From contig JAKMXF010000111.1 in the NCBI GenBank assembly GCA_024704765.1, positions 698,619 to 762,618 of the forward strand: 64,000 nt of DNA. Direction: 5' to 3'. Below are positions 43,001-52,287 of the stretch, piece by piece (positions within the stretch are counted from its first letter, which is position 1; every line of letters starts with the position of its first letter). The notes beneath the pieces were generated by a model. It was not told the DNA's origin, searched no databases, and saw nothing but the letters and a program-made list of their open reading frames with translations. This stretch comes from Oopsacas minuta. Lineage: Eukaryota > Porifera > Hexactinellida > Lyssacinosida > Leucopsacidae. A program made the translations under genes and the position numbers.

Positions 43001-43865
43001 AGTTGATCTCGTGAACCAGGGATTCGAAACTTACAATTTCACCCAGGCCACCACTGCTGTATACAACTTTTGGCTATATGATCTATGTGACGTGTATTTA
43101 GAGGTTGTGAAGCCTGTTATGCTTGGAGACAATGAAGGAGAAAAGGAATGTATCAGACAGGTAATTTGAGTATAATACGCGATATTATTTGAGAGTTGAT
43201 ACTTGATTATATCATAGACACTATACACATGCTCTGAGACAGCATTGAGGCTATTCAGTCCCTTCATGCCGTTCATAACAGAGGAATTATTCCAGAGACT
43301 ACCCAGACGTAACTCTGATACAGATCCTCCTTCCATTTGTGTTACTCCATTCCCAGAGTCCCTCTCTACAAGGAGACCAGCTATTGAGATGGAGTTTACT
43401 CTTGTACAGGAGTTAGTACATGTTATCAGAAGACTTAAGAGCGAGTATCTAGACAATAAAACCAGACCTGCTATAATAGTACAGACACAAGATCCTGATA
43501 TAGCTAATCTCGTCGATAAATACATGAATGATGTTATATCTCTGGCTAAGATAGATCAATTGCAGTTAGACAGTTCTAATCAACCTCCTCCTGGTTGTAC
43601 AATGTCTCAGCTTAATGATAAATGTGCTGTGTTCTTAGTTGTGAAAGGAGTTGTAGATATACCCGAAGAGATAGCTAAACTAAACGTGAGGAGAGATAAG
43701 ACACTAACTCGGTTGCAAGATATAGTTAACAGGACACAACAGCCTGGATATGAGAAGGTACCCGAAGATGTGCGTGGTGAAAATAAGAGGAAACAGGGTC
43801 GGATAGAAGCTGAACTCGCTGAGCTGGATAAGGTGATACAATCTCTAGTTAACATTGACAAGTGA
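40088..43865 (+). CDS. VARS1: Valyl-tRNA synthetase
   Basis: Class I synthetase that charges tRNA-Val and edits mischarged Thr. I read six exons: 40088-40993, 41226-41746, 41810-42074, 42214-42606, 42663-43160 and 43218-43865, phase-consistent, 1076 residues. The HIGH motif is HLGH in [15 protein letters not shown], and the KMSKS motif is [41 protein letters not shown] (editing) and [14 protein letters not shown] are also present, with a C-terminal anticodon domain and coiled-coil arm. Two in-frame starts exist. From 40088 the first 29 residues have six basic and no acidic residues, like a mitochondrial presequence. From 40175 the protein starts MATNGTDTK, as in the cytosolic form. Two introns contain inverted-repeat elements. 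Confidence 0.95.
41019..41185. repeat. TTAATACGAAC-family inverted-repeat element
   Basis: The left end CATTAGAAACTCATTAATAC and the right end (reverse) CATTGGAGCCTCATTAATAC are inverted repeats, flanked by TA at each side. It occupies most of the VARS intron 40994-41225 and is related to the element at 3242-3422. Confidence 0.65.
42103..42200. repeat. Fragment of a TATCGAA-family element
   Basis: Shares TCAAATTGTACAAATATGGT and AATTATATCGAACTC with the element at 59446-59598. The terminal repeats are largely lost. It fills VARS intron 42075-42213. Confidence 0.5.
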
Positions 43866-43876
43866 CCTGTCAAACT

Positions 43877-43909
43877 ATTAGAATAGCATTAGAATAGCAT
43901 TAGAATAGA
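43877..43909. repeat. Short tandem repeat after VARS
   Basis: Three copies of an 11-bp unit, ATTAGAATAGC, lie in tandem just after the VARS stop codon, in its probable 3' UTR. Confidence 0.75.
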
Positions 43910-44017
43910 ATTTAGATATATTTCAATAGCACATACAAATGTATTTACAAGTTACACTAAATACGTATGACGAATTTGTTTCATAAAATTAATTAGCAAT
44001 CTGATCACTTATCTGAT

Positions 44018-44560
44018 ATGTCAGCATCTACCAGTTCTCTACCAGTATCAGGAGCTAGTCAGTTCGCTCACAAGAGTAGTTTATCAGCTGCTGCTAAGCG
44101 GAGGAAGAGGAAGGAGCTGAGTGAGGAGCAACGGCAAGAAATCAGAGATGCTTTTGAACTGTTTGATTCTGATAAAGACAGCTATATTGACTATCATGAG
44201 TTGAAGGTAGCAATGAGAGCACTCGGATTCGAAGTTAAGAAGCAAGATGTATTGAAGGTACTCAGAGAGTATGAAAGAGATGGAAACGGTAGAATATCAT
44301 TTGATGATTTCTACGAGGTTATGAGTGACTGGGTGTTAGGTAGAGATCCGAGGGAAGAAGTTATGAAAGCTTTCCAGTTGTTTGATGATGACGAAACTGG
44401 TAAGATAAGTTTGAGGAATTTGAGACGAATTGCAAGAGAACTAGGGGAGAATATGCCAGATGAAGAGCTGAGAGCTATGATAGATGAGTTTGATACTGAT
44501 GGAGATGGTGAAATACATCTGGATGATTTTGTGTCAATTATGACAGGTGACACTGACTAG
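44018..44560 (+). CDS. CETN3: Centrin-3
   Basis: Centrin-3 is an EF-hand calcium-binding protein of centrioles and basal bodies, and it binds Sfi1-type repeats. The intronless ORF has 180 residues. After a Ser-rich leader the body starts [20 protein letters not shown] and has four EF-hands near [39 protein letters not shown] and [13 protein letters not shown]. The linker [16 protein letters not shown] and the end IMTGDTD are as in CETN3 rather than CETN2. The first EF-hand loop keeps most acidic ligands. Human CETN3 is 167 residues. Confidence 0.93.
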   Translation: MSASTSSLPVSGASQFAHKSSLSAAAKRRKRKELSEEQRQEIRDAFELFDSDKDSYIDYHELKVAMRALGFEVKKQDVLKVLREYERDGNGRISFDDFYEVMSDWVLGRDPREEVMKAFQLFDDDETGKISLRNLRRIARELGENMPDEELRAMIDEFDTDGDGEIHLDDFVSIMTGDTD

Positions 44561-44751
44561 TTATTGGGTAATAAACAATCTTATTAATTATTACAATTAC
44601 ATTACACGACAATACATTAATTAACCGCTAAGAAAGTATAAAATTTATTAACAGGCCCGCGAAAATTATCCGCCAAATTAGTAACTCCTGTGTATTCATT
44701 ATTTCGCGTTATATAAGAGAAATAGAATTGTTAGACTCATAAATCTCGCAA

Positions 44752-45459
44752 ATGGCAGAAACAAGCAAACCTATCTTTGAGAAGGGAGAAGAGTTGAAGG
44801 ATCAATGGAAGAGTACAGCTTCTGACTACAATGAAGCTGATACAGAACTTAAGATTTGTGGGAAACCTGTCATGGAGCGCTGGGAGACACCCTACATGCA
44901 CAAACTAGCTGAAGCAGCTACGAGCAACGGAGGTAAGATACTAGAGATTGGATTTGGTCTTGGTATTGCTGCTGGTCATATAGAGTCACAACCTAATATA
45001 ACCGAGCATGTAATCATTGAGTGTAATGACGGTGTGTTCAAACGACTGGAAGATTGGGGGAAAGAGCAGAAATACAAAGTTACTCCACTACACGGCTTGT
45101 GGGAGGATGTAGTGCCTAAACTACCTGATGGAGAGTTTGATGGTATACTGTATGATACTTATCCACTCAGTGAAGAAACTTGGCACACCCACCAATTCAA
45201 TTTTATCTTACCACACGCAATGCGTCTCTTAAAACCAGGTGGAGTCCTGACCTACTGTAACCTGACCTCTTGGGGAGACCTGCTTAAGGGTAAGTACTCG
45301 GATATAGAACTCATGTTCAAAGAAACACAGATACCCAAGCTAGTAGAAGCTGGTTTCCAAGAGGGGAATATCTTTACATCTACCATAGATATAGTCCCTC
45401 CCACAGAATGTGAGTACTATAGTCACAACAAGATGATAGTACCTCTCATCAAGAGTTAA
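44752..45459 (+). CDS. GAMT: Guanidinoacetate N-methyltransferase
   Basis: GAMT uses S-adenosylmethionine to methylate guanidinoacetate, the last step of creatine synthesis. The 235-residue intronless ORF matches the human enzyme (236) along its length: [29 protein letters not shown] (SAM motif I), [49 protein letters not shown] and [17 protein letters not shown]. The active-site region around the [12 protein letters not shown] segment is intact. Neighbours are CETN3 and ECHS1, with very short gaps. Confidence 0.97.
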   Translation: MAETSKPIFEKGEELKDQWKSTASDYNEADTELKICGKPVMERWETPYMHKLAEAATSNGGKILEIGFGLGIAAGHIESQPNITEHVIIECNDGVFKRLEDWGKEQKYKVTPLHGLWEDVVPKLPDGEFDGILYDTYPLSEETWHTHQFNFILPHAMRLLKPGGVLTYCNLTSWGDLLKGKYSDIELMFKETQIPKLVEAGFQEGNIFTSTIDIVPPTECEYYSHNKMIVPLIKS

Positions 45460-45585
45460 ACTTCTCACTCTTACTCTCCTATTTATGCTAGTGAATCGCT
45501 TATAACTTGTAGCATGTATAATATATATTGTACTATTAACGAAATATCAAATACACTAATGGTAAAAATTCTCCCATTAGCTGAT

Positions 45586-46455
45586 ATGCTGTATCGTATT
45601 CTGAGAATATTTCCCAATATTTTGTCATCTAACACTCCACTTAACCAACTTTTCTTGAGAACACTCACTTCTGAAAACTATAAAAGCCTGAAAGTTGAGA
45701 AGGTTGGTAGAAACAACTGTGTCCATCTAATCCAGTTAAACCGGCCTCATACACTTAATGCGCTATGTGATTCACTCCTCAGTGAGCTAACGAAATCTCT
45801 TCAATCAGCTGACATAGATAACTCAACAGCTGCTATTGTACTTACAGGGAATGATAGAGCATTTGCAGTAGGAGCTGATATAAGAGAGATGCAACATATG
45901 AATCTACAGAGTTGTTACAATAGAGAATTGCTAGTAGAATGGAGTATAGTAAGGAGTATTAGGAAACCTATTATAGCTGCTGTTAATGGATATGCATTAG
46001 GGGGAGGTTGCGAGTTAGCAATGATGTGTGACGTCATATATGCAGGGACATGTGCTAAATTCGGACAACCAGAGATCAATTTGGGGACTATCCCGGGCAT
46101 GGGAGGGAGTCAGAGATTGCCCAGAGTTGTAGGGAAGTCCCTGGCTATGGAGATGTGTCTGTCTGGGGGACCAATAGACGCGACACAAGCATTAAGCTTT
46201 GGATTAGTAAGTAAGGTATGTGAACCCGATTGTGTAGTGCAGGAGGCAATCAAATTAGCAGAAAGAATAGCTAAGAAGTCTAAACTAATGGTATCATTAT
46301 GTAAAGAGGCAGTTAGTAGTGCTTACGAATTGAATCTGCAGGAAGGACTGAATTGTGAAAGGAATTTATTCTATACAACATTTGCTACTAAAGATAACAC
46401 AGAAGGGATTAATGCTCATTTGAGCAAACGGAAACCTAAGTTTATAGATAATTAA
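45586..46455 (+). CDS. ECHS1: Mitochondrial short-chain enoyl-CoA hydratase
   Basis: ECHS1 hydrates 2-enoyl-CoA in fatty acid beta-oxidation and valine breakdown. Starting at ATG 45586 gives 289 residues, against 290 in human, with a presequence MLYRILRIFPNILSSNTPLN that has Arg and no acids. The frame is open to an earlier ATG at 45514, but that adds acidic residues. The crotonase fold shows RPHTLNALCDSLLSEL, FAVGADIREM, the oxyanion-hole glycine and first catalytic Glu in YALGGGCELAMMCDVI, and the second Glu in GQPEINLGTIPGMGGSQRL. It is intronless; the GAMT stop is 126 bp upstream. Confidence 0.93.
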   Translation: MLYRILRIFPNILSSNTPLNQLFLRTLTSENYKSLKVEKVGRNNCVHLIQLNRPHTLNALCDSLLSELTKSLQSADIDNSTAAIVLTGNDRAFAVGADIREMQHMNLQSCYNRELLVEWSIVRSIRKPIIAAVNGYALGGGCELAMMCDVIYAGTCAKFGQPEINLGTIPGMGGSQRLPRVVGKSLAMEMCLSGGPIDATQALSFGLVSKVCEPDCVVQEAIKLAERIAKKSKLMVSLCKEAVSSAYELNLQEGLNCERNLFYTTFATKDNTEGINAHLSKRKPKFIDN

Positions 46456-46556
46456 TGTCTGATTCCATATAAGAAGCAGCTTATAATAATCCAACAATTT
46501 ATACCTACAAACAGCTAATATTATCAGTTCAATAAATTAGCTCATATTTCGGGGCA

Positions 46557-47021
46557 ATGGTTGTAGCAGGAGTACCAATGGGTAAGTTATTCTACTTGGT
46601 TATCAAACAAATATCTCGTCCTATCTCCAGGAGGATGCGGGTATTCGCGTTACAGAGTCAGTTCTTCAAGAAGTACATTTGTATGCCACCTGCTAATGTG
46701 TATAATTGGATAGTAACTAATGTTCGTATTAAGACTATGGGCAGTGAGGGAAAAGTTAAAGTCGTAAAGCTTACAGAAGAGAAAGCAATTGAGTTAGGAG
46801 CAGAGTTAATCGGAGAATTGACTATATTCACAATTTCTGCTCTACTTATTGCTGCAGAGTATTCTAGACAGAGTATGAAATCTCAGGCGAAGGAAGAAGC
46901 TCAAAATGAGAAGATTTCATCACTTAGATCTGAATTAGATACACTCAAATCACAAATTATATCACAAGAGAAGAAATTAGAAAAAATTCAACAACAAAAG
47001 GCAGAGAAATTATCCAAATAA
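46557..47021 (+). CDS. OPA3: OPA3 family mitochondrial protein
   Basis: OPA3 is a mitochondrial membrane protein linked in humans to optic atrophy and 3-methylglutaconic aciduria. The 154-residue intronless ORF begins MVVAGVPMGKLFYLVIKQIS with the conserved N-terminal targeting region, then FFKKYICMPPANVYNW, ELGAELIGELTIFTISALLI (hydrophobic segment) and a C-terminal coiled coil from about residue 110. The pattern is unmistakable for the family. Confidence 0.92.
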   Translation: MVVAGVPMGKLFYLVIKQISRPISRRMRVFALQSQFFKKYICMPPANVYNWIVTNVRIKTMGSEGKVKVVKLTEEKAIELGAELIGELTIFTISALLIAAEYSRQSMKSQAKEEAQNEKISSLRSELDTLKSQIISQEKKLEKIQQQKAEKLSK

Positions 47022-47304
47022 TCAACAGGTTAGTAGTATAGTATAGTAAATCTTAAAATTGCATTTGTATTATAATAGTATTGTGATAAATATGATTAAT
47101 CTGACAACATGGTGACGTCACGTTATAGAGCAAGGCCGCATGGACTGAGGGGAAGATATATGAAAATTCTCATCGAATAATAGATTATTAATGTAAATTA
47201 ATAAAATTGTATAGATAATATTAAGAGCATATTCGTCCATTGTATAATTGCATTTGTCTACGGAATTAAGATATTGATTATTAAACTAACTGATAAGTCT
47301 GTGA

Positions 47305-48738
47305 TTATTGTAGCATTGCAGCCGGACACTCCATGAATCTTTTGAATTCTTTCAGCCATTTAGCTCCTACAGCACCGTCCACTACCCTGTGATCACAGCT
47401 CATTTGTACATTCATTACTTTAGCGGTCTTATAACAGCCCTCTTCATCTGGTACCACTATCTCCTGGGTAGATCCTACTGCTAGTATGCATGACTGGGGT
47501 GGATTGATAATAGCAGAGAAGCTAGACACACCATACATACCTAGGTTAGATATTGTGAATGTTCCACCTTGAAATTCTTGAGGCTGTAAATTCCCTAGTC
47601 GTGCCTTCTCAGCTAGTTCTGCTACATCGCGGTTAATTTCTCTGAGTCCTTTCTTATCAGCTGTGAATACAATAGGTGTCAATAACCCTCCATCAGTAGC
47701 TACTGCCACACAAATATCAACATTATGATGCTGACGTATATAGTACTGATCATGAAATGATGAATTACATTCTGGTACTATTCTTAATGCAGTAGCTGCA
47801 GCTTTTATAACAAAATCATTAAGAGATAGTTTGGGTAGATCTGGACTGATATTGTTAAAATCCTGTCTTAGCTGTATAGCTGTATCCATACTAACTGCTA
47901 TTTGTAGGTAATAGTGAGGAATATTCTGTTTGGATTCTAATAGCCTCTTAGCTATTGTTCTTCTCATGCCAGACATTTCTATATCTGTGTATGTAGGAAG
48001 AGGAGCTTCAGTCTTAGGTCCAGTGTATACAGGGGTTTTGATAGGTTGTGTGATGTCATTGGCTATGACCCTACCTCCTGGTCCTGTCCCCTTGAGGGAT
48101 CTAAGATCTACTCCTCTCTCTGCAGCTAGCTTCCTCGCATAAGGACTCACCTTCAATCTATCATCTGTTTCTATACTCCTAATATCTGTAGTCTTATCCT
48201 GTGTGGGTTGTTTAGTCGGAGGAACAATGGATCCTAAATCTGGTGAGACAGGTACTGGTGTTTCCTCAGGTTCCGCTACATAGTTCGAAAACGATCCCAC
48301 ATCCTCCTCATCCTCCACCATGATACAAATATGAGTACCAAGTTTGATGTCTTTTGTACCCTCAGGTGCTATGATCTTAGCTAGATATCCTTCAGCTATA
48401 TGATCAGGACATGAGAACTCCATTACAGCTTTATCAGTCTCAATCTCAGCCAGTACATCTCCTTCATTGAGTTTGTCTCCTTCCTTAAGTTTCCAACCCT
48501 TGATAGATCCTACCTCCATGGTAGGAGATAGGGCAGGTAAAGTTATTTTGATGTGAGAGGGGAGATCGCTTAGCCATCTTACTCCAATAGATCGAGGTAA
48601 TCTTGGAGTAAGCATTGTTACTTGTGAGTATACTGTATTCCTTCCTGTTAACCTTCTGAGTTTATGTAACTGCCTGTAAGGTAGATAGGAGCTTCTAGCG
48701 AATAACCTCAAACATCTCAAGGTATTACTCCCCAGCAT
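47305..48738 (-). CDS. DLAT: Pyruvate dehydrogenase E2 (dihydrolipoamide acetyltransferase)
   Basis: E2 core of the mitochondrial pyruvate dehydrogenase complex, which moves acetyl groups from lipoamide to CoA. The intronless ORF has 477 residues. It has an Arg-rich presequence (about 1-50) and one lipoyl domain (about 62-140) with the lipoylated Lys in EIETDKAVMEF. An E1/E3-binding domain follows (KVSPYARKLAAERGVDLRSL), then the catalytic domain ending SCDHRVVDGAVGAKWLKEF with the active-site DHRxxDG, which excludes PDHX (E3BP). Human DLAT has two lipoyl domains. The start lies 46 bp downstream of the RCCD1 stop on the same strand. Confidence 0.93.
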   Translation of the reverse strand: MLGSNTLRCLRLFARSSYLPYRQLHKLRRLTGRNTVYSQVTMLTPRLPRSIGVRWLSDLPSHIKITLPALSPTMEVGSIKGWKLKEGDKLNEGDVLAEIETDKAVMEFSCPDHIAEGYLAKIIAPEGTKDIKLGTHICIMVEDEEDVGSFSNYVAEPEETPVPVSPDLGSIVPPTKQPTQDKTTDIRSIETDDRLKVSPYARKLAAERGVDLRSLKGTGPGGRVIANDITQPIKTPVYTGPKTEAPLPTYTDIEMSGMRRTIAKRLLESKQNIPHYYLQIAVSMDTAIQLRQDFNNISPDLPKLSLNDFVIKAAATALRIVPECNSSFHDQYYIRQHHNVDICVAVATDGGLLTPIVFTADKKGLREINRDVAELAEKARLGNLQPQEFQGGTFTISNLGMYGVSSFSAIINPPQSCILAVGSTQEIVVPDEEGCYKTAKVMNVQMSCDHRVVDGAVGAKWLKEFKRFMECPAAMLQ

Positions 48739-48784
48739 TTATCAATAGCTAATCCATTAAACCCGAATTTATTAAATATAATCA

Positions 48785-51429
48785 TTAGGTTTCCATAATT
48801 ATATATGTGTTCCAATGCCCAGCTATCACATCAATGATCCTATATTTCTCATTAACCTCTACAGCTGGGAGATGGAGAGGTTTAGGTTGAGACTGACTAA
48901 TCAAATTTCCATGTCCCAACTGTCCATACTCTCCCCAGCCCCAGGTATATAAACTACCATCTCTAGTAAGAGCACATGAGTGTCTGGAGCCACACGATAC
49001 CTTCTTAAACTCTATCTGTTCGTCTCTCCCCTGCAGAGGTAGGAGAGTAGGAAAAGAGATAACCTGAAATAGTACCGAATAAATACATAATTAATAATTA
49101 GATAATATTGAAGGTTAGAATGGCAGAGCGTCTCTTTCACACTGATTACCCGATCTACTCACTCTGCCAGGTAGAACCTGGGAAGTTTGTAATCGGAGGT
49201 GGGGGAGGTGCGTCTAACTGTGGTATACCAAATGTAGTGGAATTATACTCTATCTCTGTGAGAGGGGGAGAGAAGAGAGACACTAAGAACCAGGGGAGGT
49301 ACTCTGCCAGTCTACTATGCCGTAAAGAGCTGGATAAAGAAGCCATGTGGCATCTAGAGCGACACAGTACTGATAGCAAATTATTAACTGGTAGTCTGAA
49401 TTCCAAATGTGTTCTCATGTTCCTAGGAAATCTGCCTACTACTGAGATTAGTGAGGATGGAGTACCTGCATCACTCCCAGTTATAGAATACAAAGGAGAA
49501 GTAGGTACAGGTTGTGGAGAGGATCTGAGACAGAAACAAGCAAGGTTCAGCCCCAAGGGAGATTTATTAGCGACAGTTTCAACTGAGAATGTAGTCCGCT
49601 TATGGACCCTACCTCAATTAGAACCTTGTGGGTTACTACAAGGACATACCAGCGAAATAACTGACATAGCATTTCACCCTGATGGTAGCAAGCTAGTCAG
49701 TATAGCAGAAGATAATATTATTAGAATATGGTTAATAGACACGTTTAGTGAGCTATTCAAGGTTGAGTGGCCAGTAGAGGGATGCAAACCTGGAATTAAG
49801 GAGAACTGTAGGAACTGTAGAGTAATTACTTACCTCGATAAGAAGGCTAAACTGACTAGAAGCATATTAATAACTACTCATAACAGAGCAGGTATTAGAC
49901 AGAGAGGGTCTACTATAGTTCAGTGGGACTTAGAATTGGGTAGCGTATTGAGGAGTATAAAGGCAGGAGTACATCCTCTATGTGCACTGGAGGTTTGTCA
50001 AGAAGCAGAGCTAATCGCTGTTGGGAATGTTGAAGGACAGATTCGTATCTACAACACTAGTTCTCTAAGATATCTACGGGGAATACAAGCACATTCTGTT
50101 TCTATTACAAGTATGCAGTTCTTGTCTTTATCTACAGACAACAAAAAACAGCCAGCTGAACTAATTCTTCTCACAACTTCTATTGATAGAACTTGCTGTG
50201 CTACAAGATGTAGATTCAGTGATTTGAAGAGATGGCTCTACTTTTTTCTACTTCCTCTCATTTTCTTGATTTTAGCGTACTTATTCCCTTATAACTTCAG
50301 ATATATATTTTAGGAGAAATTGAGCTATTCACTGTTTGAGATATTTTAGTAAATTATCGAATAATATAAAGTTTAACTCATACAAACATAAATACATTAA
50401 TTACATAGTTTTACCTGAATAAGAGATTCTAATCCAAGCTGACAAGATTCATTCCATCCCCATGAGTACACATCTCCACTTTCAGTTAAAGCTAAGTTAT
50501 GCCAGCCTCCAGAGGACAACTGAATAACCCTGAGGCCTCCTAAGGCTTCTAATTGGACAGGTTCCCTCCTCCCCTCAAGGTCCCCTAGTCCTAGTTCTCC
50601 TCTTGCACCTAGATAAATATTATATAGCCAAATAAGAAGGCACCAAATTACACAATTATAGATGTATAAACTAGTCAGAAATTATGAATTGTTATATTTT
50701 AAATGACAACACTATGAACAAGACGAGTATGACTCTGGTATTTATGACGAGATGCTTATACAGTGCTTAGCACTCCCTCCCAGTATAATCCCCCCTTCAT
50801 CTGATTTGCAGTTCGTAACGGATGAACTTACCATTGCCATACACATACACTGATGTATCAGCTGTGAGTATTACTGTGTGAGAATGTCCACATACCACCT
50901 GACTGACAGCTGTAACAATCTTCAAAGGAATATGTATAGAAGATATTGTAGTTCCTCGTAACTTGAGAATACTGTAGTATTTATTAGATTCTTGTACCAA
51001 CATACTTTCATGTGTTCTCCAAAAATCTTCAAATTTCTGACTACTTGTGTGCTTTGTAAAAACAGAAGAGAGATCTTTGCTCAGTACTAATATATTATCA
51101 ATTGTGAGTCCAACTAGAATATGGTCATGTGATACACATAGTTTCTTAATGCTGTAAGGGAGTTCAATAGTTTTATACTGGTGCTGACCTGAAGGCTCTA
51201 AACTTCCCTGTAACAACAAACTGGTATCTCTTACTAATACTGTATATCGCCATGTAGCGTATATTTGGTTAATTGAGTGTTTCGTAATGCATTCTTCTAA
51301 GGCAATTGGCTTACTAATCTTAGGCTTTCCATTAAGTTCAATCTGTCCAAAACCATTGTGTCCAGTTCCGTAAATTCTACAATCAAGTTTAAGAGTATTC
51401 GCTACCTCTGAACATCTAAATTCTGCCAT
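48785..51429 (-). CDS. RCCD1: RCC1 domain-containing protein 1, host of PREB
   Basis: RCCD1 is a partner of the demethylase KDM8 and contains RCC1 propeller repeats. Reading right to left there are three exons: 50832-51429, 50415-50608 and 48785-49063, phase-consistent, 356 residues. Evidence: YGTGHNGFGQIELNG near the start, VCGHSHTVILTADTSVYVYG, GARGELGLGDLEGRREPVQL, SGGWHNLALTESGDVYSWGW, SCGSRHSCALTRDGSLYTWG with WGEYGQLGHGN, and GHWNTYIIMET at the end. The order matches animal RCCD1. PREB lies on the opposite strand inside the intron 49064-50414. A polyadenylation-like AATAAA follows the stop by about 20 bp, immediately before the DLAT start. Confidence 0.88.
49120..50313 (+). CDS. PREB: Prolactin regulatory element-binding protein (Sec12), nested in an RCCD1 intron
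   Basis: PREB/Sec12 is the ER-membrane exchange factor for the GTPase SAR1 and starts COPII coat assembly. The first in-frame ATG at 49120 gives 397 residues (human 417). The propeller has the glycine-rich potassium-loop segment FVIGGGGGASNCGIPNVVEL typical of Sec12, then KQARFSPKGDLLATVSTENV, LQGHTSEITDIAFHPDG and IRIWLIDTFSELF. One hydrophobic segment near the C terminus (WLYFFLLPLIFLILAYLF) anchors it with a very short lumenal tail. It is intronless. The start is 57 bp from RCCD1 exon 48785-49063 and the stop is 102 bp from exon 50415-50608, antisense to both. Confidence 0.9.
   Translation: MAERLFHTDYPIYSLCQVEPGKFVIGGGGGASNCGIPNVVELYSISVRGGEKRDTKNQGRYSASLLCRKELDKEAMWHLERHSTDSKLLTGSLNSKCVLMFLGNLPTTEISEDGVPASLPVIEYKGEVGTGCGEDLRQKQARFSPKGDLLATVSTENVVRLWTLPQLEPCGLLQGHTSEITDIAFHPDGSKLVSIAEDNIIRIWLIDTFSELFKVEWPVEGCKPGIKENCRNCRVITYLDKKAKLTRSILITTHNRAGIRQRGSTIVQWDLELGSVLRSIKAGVHPLCALEVCQEAELIAVGNVEGQIRIYNTSSLRYLRGIQAHSVSITSMQFLSLSTDNKKQPAELILLTTSIDRTCCATRCRFSDLKRWLYFFLLPLIFLILAYLFPYNFRYIF
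50700..50830 (+). pseudogene. Broken duplicate of the 5' end of the orphan gene at 51628
   Basis: DNA such as TATTTATGACGAG and TTAGCACTCCCTCC repeats the first 110 bp of the coding region at 51628-51740, with base changes, a 2-bp loss near the start and an early stop. It makes up most of RCCD1 intron 50609-50831, and its right end meets the donor site of RCCD1 exon 1. It is a relic of a tandem duplication. Confidence 0.75.
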
Positions 51430-51462
51430 ACTAATTGTTAAAATAGATTTATTAAACCATAA

Positions 51463-51538
51463 GACCTCATAAGGCTTCTAAATGGTCAGGTTCCCTTCTC
51501 CCCTCAAGGCCTATTAGTTCTCCTTTTGTAAGGGAGAT
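51463..51538 (-). pseudogene. Relic copy of RCCD1 exon 2
   Basis: This stretch (TAAGGCTTCTAAATGGTCAG, then TCTCCCCTCAAGG) repeats about 75 bp of RCCD1 exon 50415-50608 with several changes. It lies upstream of RCCD1 exon 1, outside the gene. Together with the relic at 50700-50830 it marks the edges of a tandem duplication. Confidence 0.75.
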
Positions 51539-51627
51539 CATTGCAATGGACAGATCAAGTTACAACTTGTACAGTACGTATATATATAGTCACTATTACT
51601 CTGATAATTGTAATAATTGTAAAATTC

Positions 51628-52287
51628 ATGGCAACCAATATTGTACAAGACGAGTACGACACAGATATTTATGACGAGTATCTTAAACAGTTCTTAGCAC
51701 TCCCTCCAGCTAGGATCATCCCTCCAGCTGATTTACAATTCACAGATGATATTACTCCTGAAATAAAAGGCATAGAACCTCGCTTCAGCTATGAAGCTAG
51801 AATTAAACCCTCAACTGACGAAGCAGAAAAAGAAAACAAAAGAAAAATTGAAAAAGAGATGGATTACAAAAGATTGCTCTGCTACGACTATCCTGACCCG
51901 AAAGATGATCCCCCAGAAGAATGGGAGACGCCCATCTATTGGATCAATAGTAGGATAGATACTCGCTTCCTACAGCAGGCTAGGTTCCCAAAGAGGCGAT
52001 ACGACCTTATAATTAAAGGCTACCTACCCCCTATTGAAGTCCCAAAGGTACAGTTTTACAATACACTACACAAACTCCTCAAGGATGAAGGTTTTGAGAA
52101 AGTATATGGTCGATTAGTGTACTATGGATTTACAGAAGTGGTCCATCTGTTCGATTGGGATATAGAAGTATGTGACTACCTTGTTGAAGACCTTTTTGGT
52201 AATGATGAGGATATGAACGACTGGGATACGTGGATGTCTACCGTGTTAGATATTCTCAAAAACTACAAACGTTGTGTATTATCATAA
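51628..52287 (+). CDS. Orphan acidic protein
   Basis: This 219-residue ORF from the first in-frame ATG has no recognised family. It is rich in Asp, Glu, Tyr and Trp (DEYDTDIYDEYLKQFLALPP, YDYPDPKDDPPEEWETPIYW, WDIEVCDYLVEDLFGNDEDM). There is a short Lys/Glu helix near residue 65, no signal peptide and no membrane segment. Conservation of codon phase is suggested only by its length. A broken second copy of its 5' end at 50700-50830 shows the locus was duplicated. The role is unknown. Confidence 0.6.
   Translation: MATNIVQDEYDTDIYDEYLKQFLALPPARIIPPADLQFTDDITPEIKGIEPRFSYEARIKPSTDEAEKENKRKIEKEMDYKRLLCYDYPDPKDDPPEEWETPIYWINSRIDTRFLQQARFPKRRYDLIIKGYLPPIEVPKVQFYNTLHKLLKDEGFEKVYGRLVYYGFTEVVHLFDWDIEVCDYLVEDLFGNDEDMNDWDTWMSTVLDILKNYKRCVLS

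Noticed and set aside
51541..51627. N-terminal extension of the orphan gene with a hydrophobic segment
   Set aside because: The frame starts only from TTG; the first ATG is at 51628, and the duplicated relic at 50700 also aligns from that ATG.
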